This document shows positions 59,242 through 64,000 of a stretch of DNA of 64,000 nt, one piece after another (the first letter of the stretch is position 1; each line of letters starts with the position of its first letter). The stretch lies in the NCBI RefSeq assembly GCF_001427305.1, contig NZ_LMFZ01000013.1, positions 1 to 64,000 of the forward strand, in the 5' to 3' direction. A program made the translations under genes and the position numbers. Under the pieces are notes generated by a model. That model was given only the letters and a program-made list of their open reading frames with translations. It made no database searches and was not told the DNA's origin. This DNA is from Duganella sp. Root1480D1 (GTDB taxonomy: Bacteria; Pseudomonadota; Gammaproteobacteria; Burkholderiales; Burkholderiaceae_D).

Positions 59242-61845
59242 TCAGAACTTGCCGCGCAGGCCGACGCTGTAACGCGCGCCGTTTTCGTACACGCCAACCG
59301 GCAAGCCGTCGGTGGTGTTGGTGCGGATCAGCTCATTGCCGATGTTGACGGCGCTGGCGAAGATGCTCAACTGCGGAGTGATATCCCAATTGGCAGTGGC
59401 GTCCCACTGGCCGTAGGCGCTGGTCACATCCTGGCCGCCCTGGTCCAGGCCACCGTAGGACTTGGAGCGGTAGTTGTACGACAGGCGCACGCTGTAGCTG
59501 TTCTTCTCGTAGAACACGCTGGCATTCATCTGGTTCTTCGAGTTGCCGATCACATTCAGCTTGCGGCCGCCCGCCGCCGCGCCGGTCTTGGCATCGGTGT
59601 ACGTAAAGTTGACCACCGTGCCGAAGCCGCTGCTGCCGAACGCCTGCTGCCACTGGATTTCCAGGCCGTTCACTTTGGCGCCGTTATCGGCATTGTGCGG
59701 GCGGGTCACCGGACGCTGCACGCCAGCCACGTTCTCCATTGCCGTCGAGGTGTAAATGAAGGTATCGAGCTGTTTGGCGAAGGCGGTAGCCGACAGCAGC
59801 GATGCATCGGCGAAGTACCATTCGGCGCCGATCTCGAACTGGTTGGCGTGGTAAGGCTTGAGCAGCGGATTGCCTGCCGTCGCGGCATTGGTGGTGCCGC
59901 TCACCTCCGTGCTGGCACTCAGGTCGCTGAAGGTGTTGCGCGCCATGACACGCGAAGCGGCCGCACGCAGCAACAAGTCCTTGCGGAAGTCATACACCAC
60001 GTTGATGTTCGGCAGAGCATCCGTATAGCTGCGGCCGACGCTGCCCAGCACGTAGTTGCCGGTGCCATCGAGGTCCTGGTACGCATCCGACGTCTGCCTG
60101 GTTCGCACCAGGCGCACGCCGAAGTCACCGCGCCATTTGTCGAAACCGTAATCGGCACGCACATAGGCTGCCGAAATCTTCTCCTGGATGCGGTAGTACT
60201 CGCCCTTGGCTTCCTTGTAAACCATGCCTTTGTCGTACATGGTGAAGCCCTTGCTGGCGGCAAGCCCATCGTCCACCCAGGCGAACTGGGTCAACGAGCC
60301 CGCCGTTGCGGCCTCCTGGCTGATAATCGGCGAAGGACCGGTGGAGAGATCGGCCAGCGTGTATGGAATCCAGCCAACGCTGCCCGGTCCCACGGTACCG
60401 ATGGTGCGGCGGTTCTGCACCTTGTTGTCGCGGTACTTCAGGCCCACCTTGACCGACTTGATGTAGGGATTTTCCAGGTCAATGGTCAGGTCGGCCTGCC
60501 CGTAGTTTTCCTTGCTCTCCATGCGGCGGATCCAGTCGCGCGCGCTTTGCAGCGTAAGCTTGCTTGGATCGAGGGGGCTCATGTCGAGGTATTTCACCTC
60601 GTAGGTGTCGGGCGCGATATTGATGGTGGCGCGGGTATTACCGGTGAACCAGAAGTTGCGGTCATGCTTGCTGCCGCCGGAGCCGGAAGTCGTGCCGGCC
60701 TGCGCGTGCAGCTTCCAGTTGTCGCCATCATAGCTGCCTTCCAGGTCCACCACTTTCGACTTCACATAGGCTTCACGGTAGATCGGCTCGAACGACACGC
60801 CGTTCGCCGGACCTACGGTGCCGCCCACCACGGACTTGCCGCCATCCGAGTTGTTGATAAAGCGCGGGTTATCCACACGGATATTGTTGCCCGCATCCGC
60901 CAGGCCGCCAATCTGCCACAGGTAGTTCTGGTTGCTGTTATCCATCTTCATATCGGAATTGAGGTAATTCAGCGATATGTCCGATTGTGGGGTCGGGCGC
61001 AGTTGCAAGGTGATGTTGCCGGTAGTGCGCTCGCGGTCCTGGCGGAAGATCGGCGTGCCGCCGCCCCAGGACGCATAAGCGTTCGGGGTGACCGCGCCAT
61101 TCTGATCGATGATGTTGTACTTGGTGGCGTCGGTGAAATTCTCCAGGCCGTCGCGGCGCATGGTGCGCTCCTGGCGGCTCAGGGCCACGAGCACGCCGAA
61201 GGTCTTCGCCTCGTTGACCCAGTTCACCAGGCCGGAGAACTGCGGATCGGTTTTCTTCGGCAGGTCACTGTAGGTCGCTTCGGCCGAAGCCTGCGCAGTG
61301 AAAGGCTTCTTGAATTGCAGCGGCTTGCGGGTACGCACGATCACCAGGCCGCCAATGCTGCCCTCATCCAGATCGGCCGAAGGGCTCTTGAAAACATCCA
61401 GGCTGCCAACCAGTTCGGACGGCAGGATGTCGTAGTTGAAGCCGCGGCTTTGCGCATCGTTCTTCCACCAGTAGGCGGAAGCCACCGACTGGCCGTTCAA
61501 CTGAGTCATGTTCAGGTTCTTGTCGGTGCCGCGCACGAAGATATCGCGGCCTTCGCCCCAGGTGCGGTCGACCGAAATGCCGGGGATGCGCTGCAGGGAA
61601 TCGGCCACGTTCTTGTCCGGGAACTTGCCCAGGTCCTCCGCCGTGACGGAATCCACCACATTCAGCGCGTCGCGCTTCTCGGCCAGGTTGCGCTTCAGCG
61701 TTTCGCGAATGCCGCGAACCTCCACCGACTGCAGCGCTTCGTTGCCGTCTGCTGTCTGTGCCTGCACGTTATGCAGTGCCAGCGTGCCGAACATCAGCGC
61801 GATCAACTGCGGTAGTTTCTTCCTTCCTAGCGGTGCTCCGTTCAT
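59242..61845 (-). CDS. TonB-dependent receptor (carbohydrate type)
   Basis: The 867-residue outer-membrane receptor has a signal sequence, a TonB-box-like segment (LQSVEVRGIR), a plug domain (VTAEDLGKFPDKNVADSLQRIPGISVDR, LVGSLDVFKSPSADLDEGSIGGLV) and a long beta-barrel ending in Phe. The plug pattern is of the Xanthomonas/Caulobacter TonB-receptor class used for oligosaccharides. It should pass the substrate to the periplasm. The start is MNGAPLGRKK (61845) after AAGGAAAAAG. Confidence 0.9.
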   Translation of the reverse strand: MNGAPLGRKKLPQLIALMFGTLALHNVQAQTADGNEALQSVEVRGIRETLKRNLAEKRDALNVVDSVTAEDLGKFPDKNVADSLQRIPGISVDRTWGEGRDIFVRGTDKNLNMTQLNGQSVASAYWWKNDAQSRGFNYDILPSELVGSLDVFKSPSADLDEGSIGGLVIVRTRKPLQFKKPFTAQASAEATYSDLPKKTDPQFSGLVNWVNEAKTFGVLVALSRQERTMRRDGLENFTDATKYNIIDQNGAVTPNAYASWGGGTPIFRQDRERTTGNITLQLRPTPQSDISLNYLNSDMKMDNSNQNYLWQIGGLADAGNNIRVDNPRFINNSDGGKSVVGGTVGPANGVSFEPIYREAYVKSKVVDLEGSYDGDNWKLHAQAGTTSGSGGSKHDRNFWFTGNTRATINIAPDTYEVKYLDMSPLDPSKLTLQSARDWIRRMESKENYGQADLTIDLENPYIKSVKVGLKYRDNKVQNRRTIGTVGPGSVGWIPYTLADLSTGPSPIISQEAATAGSLTQFAWVDDGLAASKGFTMYDKGMVYKEAKGEYYRIQEKISAAYVRADYGFDKWRGDFGVRLVRTRQTSDAYQDLDGTGNYVLGSVGRSYTDALPNINVVYDFRKDLLLRAAASRVMARNTFSDLSASTEVSGTTNAATAGNPLLKPYHANQFEIGAEWYFADASLLSATAFAKQLDTFIYTSTAMENVAGVQRPVTRPHNADNGAKVNGLEIQWQQAFGSSGFGTVVNFTYTDAKTGAAAGGRKLNVIGNSKNQMNASVFYEKNSYSVRLSYNYRSKSYGGLDQGGQDVTSAYGQWDATANWDITPQLSIFASAVNIGNELIRTNTTDGLPVGVYENGARYSVGLRGKF

Positions 61846-61935
61846 TTCTTTTTCCTTATCGTCTCTAAAGCGCTGCAAAAAATTCCCCGGCATACTCCCC
61901 ATGCCGGGGCCAACACACTGCTTGGGGGAGTGTGA

Positions 61936-63186
61936 TCATTCCTGCTGTGGCAAGTACCACTTGGCAAAACCGTTCTGTATGCGCACCGCCGCTTCGCGCG
62001 CGCCCAGCTTTCCGTTCAAGACCTGCGCATTCACCGACCACAGCTCGCTCTCCATATTGGGCAAGCCGCGGTTCATGATCAGCGCATTGAGGCGGAAATT
62101 CGAATCACATGTCGCGCGCCAGGCCGCCATCTGCTTGGCCAGCGGGTCACGCACCGCGATCAGGTGGTTCGACAGCGTGAAAAATCCGATCACGCGGTTG
62201 GTGTACAGGTCGGCGAATTCCTGGGAGCCGAGCCAGGCCAGGAACTTGTAGGCGTCGGCTTTGTTGCGCGACTTGCGGTTGATGCCGATGCCAATATCCA
62301 TGTGGTCGGAAATCTGGCAGCGGTCACCCGCCTGCTGCAGGGGCGGCGCGAAGACGCCCAGTTCAAGATCGGGGAACTGGTTGAAATAGGAGATGTCCCA
62401 GGAACCGGCCGGATAGATCGCGGCGCCGCCTTGCGCGAACAGGAGTTGGGTATCGCGGTAAGTCTGAACCGGTGCCGATTTAGGCAAGTACGCGGCAAGG
62501 CGCGCCTCGAACTCGAAGGCCGCCACGAAGGGCGCATCGGTGAACCTGGCTTTGCCTGCGATCAGCGCACGCCGGCCCTGCTCCCCGCCCCAGTAATTCG
62601 GCCCGATATTGGTGAACACGGTCTGGCTGGACAGCCATTCGTCGGCGGTGCCCAGCGCCAGCGGCGCGTATTGGCTTTTGCGCACGGCATCGAGTACGTT
62701 AAAGAATTCGGTTTCCGTCGCCGGCGGCTGCAGGCCCAGCTTCCGGAAAATCTTCTTGTTGTACAGGAAGCCGTGGATCACCGAAGCGACCGGCATGCAG
62801 AAGATGTCCTTGCCGTCGTCCGTCTGCCAGGCGACCAGCGAGCCTGGCGCGAAGTTTTCCATGCCAGGCTTGCCATTCAGTTTTTCCAGGTAGCCGCGGC
62901 GGTACAACAGCAGCGAGGTATCGAAGGGACGGCAGGCCAGCATATCGCCTGCGGTGCCGTTGCCAAGGCGGGCTGCCAGGCTGGTGTCGTATTCGGTAGG
63001 AGCGGTGGGCGAGAACTTTACCGAGATGCCCGGATGCTTGCGTTCGAACGCAGGCAGCAGCACGGTCTCCCACAAGGCCTTGTCGTCAACCCGCCAGCTT
63101 TCCAGCACCAGGGTGCCGGCACGTGCGGCGCCGGCGCACATCAGCGCCAGGACTAGTGCGGCTCGCAGGATACGGCTGGTTGGCAC
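61936..63186 (-). CDS. Orphan sugar solute-binding protein 2
   Basis: The 416-residue protein starts at GTG 63186 after GGAGAAG and has a signal peptide (LVLALMCAGAARA). The solute-binding family 1 fold is visible: TLVLESWRVDDKALWETVLLPAFERKHPGISVKFSP, GDMLACRPFDTSLLLYRRGYLEKL, VIHGFLYNKKIFRKLGLQPP, LFAQGGAAIYPAGSWDI and INRKSRNKADAYKFLAWLGS. It is the first gene of the locus, 90 bases before the receptor gene. No ABC permease or ATPase is nearby. Confidence 0.87.
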   Translation of the reverse strand: MPTSRILRAALVLALMCAGAARAGTLVLESWRVDDKALWETVLLPAFERKHPGISVKFSPTAPTEYDTSLAARLGNGTAGDMLACRPFDTSLLLYRRGYLEKLNGKPGMENFAPGSLVAWQTDDGKDIFCMPVASVIHGFLYNKKIFRKLGLQPPATETEFFNVLDAVRKSQYAPLALGTADEWLSSQTVFTNIGPNYWGGEQGRRALIAGKARFTDAPFVAAFEFEARLAAYLPKSAPVQTYRDTQLLFAQGGAAIYPAGSWDISYFNQFPDLELGVFAPPLQQAGDRCQISDHMDIGIGINRKSRNKADAYKFLAWLGSQEFADLYTNRVIGFFTLSNHLIAVRDPLAKQMAAWRATCDSNFRLNALIMNRGLPNMESELWSVNAQVLNGKLGAREAAVRIQNGFAKWYLPQQE

Positions 63187-63261
63187 GGCGGCTTCTCCAC
63201 GGGGTGTTGTCGATCAGTAAATTCATGCTAACACCGTGAAAAATGTGACACCAGCGACGCC

Positions 63262-63283
63262 GCCTTGCGAAACACCGCAAGGC
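63262..63283 (-). promoter_or_regulatory. Hairpin in the leader of the sugar operon
   Basis: A perfect 8-bp stem GCCTTGCG/CGCAAGGC with a 6-base loop lies 76 bases before the SBP2 start. A -10-like TAAGAAT (63293-63299, minus strand) just upstream would put it at the mRNA 5' end. Role inferred: stability or attenuation. Confidence 0.4.
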
Positions 63284-63325
63284 AAACCATTGATTCTTAT
63301 GGGGATTTTGCAGGATGACTGCGGC

Positions 63326-63408
63326 AGCGCTTACAAAACTTTACAGAGCAGCGGCCGCAGCCCGGCGATTGCGTTCGCGCCTCGTCATGAGCGCTTACAA
63401 AACATTAC
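63326..63408 (-). promoter_or_regulatory. Two tandem OmpR-class regulator boxes
   Basis: Near-identical 19-mers AGCGCTTACAAAACTTTAC (63326-63344) and AGCGCTTACAAAACATTAC (63390-63408) are 64 bases apart, about six helical turns. Read on the minus strand each gives GTAA repeats ten bases apart, the layout of CpxR/OmpR-family sites. They lie upstream of SBP2 and are plausible targets of the operon's own regulator. Confidence 0.5.
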
Positions 63409-63424
63409 GAAACGCGCGCATTTA

Positions 63425-64000
63425 TTACGTGCGAAGCTGCAGGCGGGCGCGCGCAGCGTTGTATTCCGTCTTCAATCGTTCCACCAATTCCGATGTAGTC
63501 GGCACATCGTGCATCAAGCCGACACCCTGGCCAGCGCCCCAGATATCGCGCCAGGCCTTGGCCGTGCCGCTATTGAAGCTCATTTTCGACTTGTCCGATT
63601 CCGGCAGGTTCTCCGGATCGAGTCCGGCCGCCACGATGGATTTCTTCAGGTAGTTGCCGTGCACGCCCGTGAACAGGTTGGTGTAGACCACGTCGGCCGC
63701 CGACGATTCGATGATGGCCTCACGGTAGTCTTCCGTGACGTTGGACTCCTGCGTCGCCAGGAAACGCGAGCCGATGTAGGCAAAGTCGGCCCCCATCGCC
63801 TGCGCGGCCAGCACCGCGTCGCCGGTTGCGATCGATCCGGACAGCGCCAGCGGACCGTCGAAGAAGCGCCGCACCTCGCCCACCAGCGCGAATGGCGACA
63901 GCGTTCCCGCATGGCCGCCCGCGCCGCTGGCGACCAGGATCAGGCCATCGACGCCTGCTTCCAGCGCCTTCTGCGCATGGCGGATGCTGACCACATCATG
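63425..64000 (-). CDS. Nitronate monooxygenase family protein (partial)
   Basis: The C-terminal 191 residues of a flavin-dependent nitronate monooxygenase/2-nitropropane dioxygenase-type protein are present; the N-terminus lies beyond the window. Family segments: the phosphate-binding LILVASGAGGHAGTLSPFALVGEVRRFF and ALSGSIATGDAVLAAQAMGADFAYIGSRFLAT, then YTNLFTGVHGNYLKKSI. It oxidises alkyl nitronates to carbonyls and nitrite. It is transcribed toward the sugar operon but is separated from it by 238 bases with the regulator boxes. Confidence 0.9.
   Translation of the reverse strand, partial: HDVVSIRHAQKALEAGVDGLILVASGAGGHAGTLSPFALVGEVRRFFDGPLALSGSIATGDAVLAAQAMGADFAYIGSRFLATQESNVTEDYREAIIESSAADVVYTNLFTGVHGNYLKKSIVAAGLDPENLPESDKSKMSFNSGTAKAWRDIWGAGQGVGLMHDVPTTSELVERLKTEYNAARARLQLRT

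Noticed and set aside
59695..61815. 706-codon plus-strand frame
   Set aside because: Antisense to the TonB-dependent receptor; no domain and biased composition.
1..64000. CRISPR array, rRNA or tRNA genes
   Set aside because: No regularly spaced repeats or RNA gene signatures were seen anywhere in the window.

Overview
The window is chromosomal DNA of a betaproteobacterium, most likely an Oxalobacteraceae member close to Massilia, Duganella or Janthinobacterium. This is inferred from visibly GC-rich coding sequence, a phaA-phaB-phasin block for polyhydroxybutyrate, minCDE, hemA-prfA-prmC, an E. coli-type gshA, DUF4148 and PEP-CTERM proteins, and a Liv transporter bracketed by acyl-CoA ligases. 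No rRNA, tRNA, CRISPR array, phage module or intact insertion sequence was seen.

Layout. 1-3.5 kb is an accessory-looking stretch: a glutathione S-transferase remnant, an ATP-grasp protein, small membrane or secreted proteins and a membrane-anchored glutaredoxin. 3.5-5.9 kb holds phaB, phaA and a short phasin, all on the minus strand. 6-9.4 kb is the divergent metR/metE pair with a perfect MetR box between them. 10.5-20.5 kb is core: minCDE, an orphan response regulator, hemA, prfA, dsbB, prmC, gshA and a histone-deacetylase-fold protein that has lost its active site. 20.5-25.3 kb has a two-component system divergent from a CcdA/TlpA-type thiol-disulfide pair, then ohr, DUF4148 and elaA. 25.4-33.7 kb has a triple-FKBP lipoprotein, kup, rarD, a PEP-CTERM protein, ettA and small envelope genes. 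33.8-43.9 kb contains alkB, several conserved hypotheticals, mgtC, aminopeptidase P, a nucleotidyltransferase, a crystallin/glycine-zipper protein and a secreted cyanophycinase. 43.9-53.2 kb is a Crp-type regulator divergent from acyl-CoA synthetase-livGHMKF-yjbR-AMP ligase. 53.2-54.4 kb has a purine phosphoribosyltransferase and an unknown gene.

54.4-63.2 kb is the most unusual region: one minus-strand array reading solute-binding protein 2, TonB-dependent receptor, fucose-permease-type MFS transporter, solute-binding protein 1, response regulator, histidine kinase. It contains two periplasmic sugar-binding proteins but no ABC permease or ATPase. I infer a carbohydrate sensing and uptake system in which at least one binding protein feeds the kinase; paired OmpR-class boxes upstream would close the loop. 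A nitronate monooxygenase gene runs off the right edge.

Three dispersed palindromic elements (12.36, 16.31 and 32.31 kb) resemble REP/BIME sequences. The copies after minE and ettA share a 15-bp arm whose first three bases are the stop codon of the gene before it.
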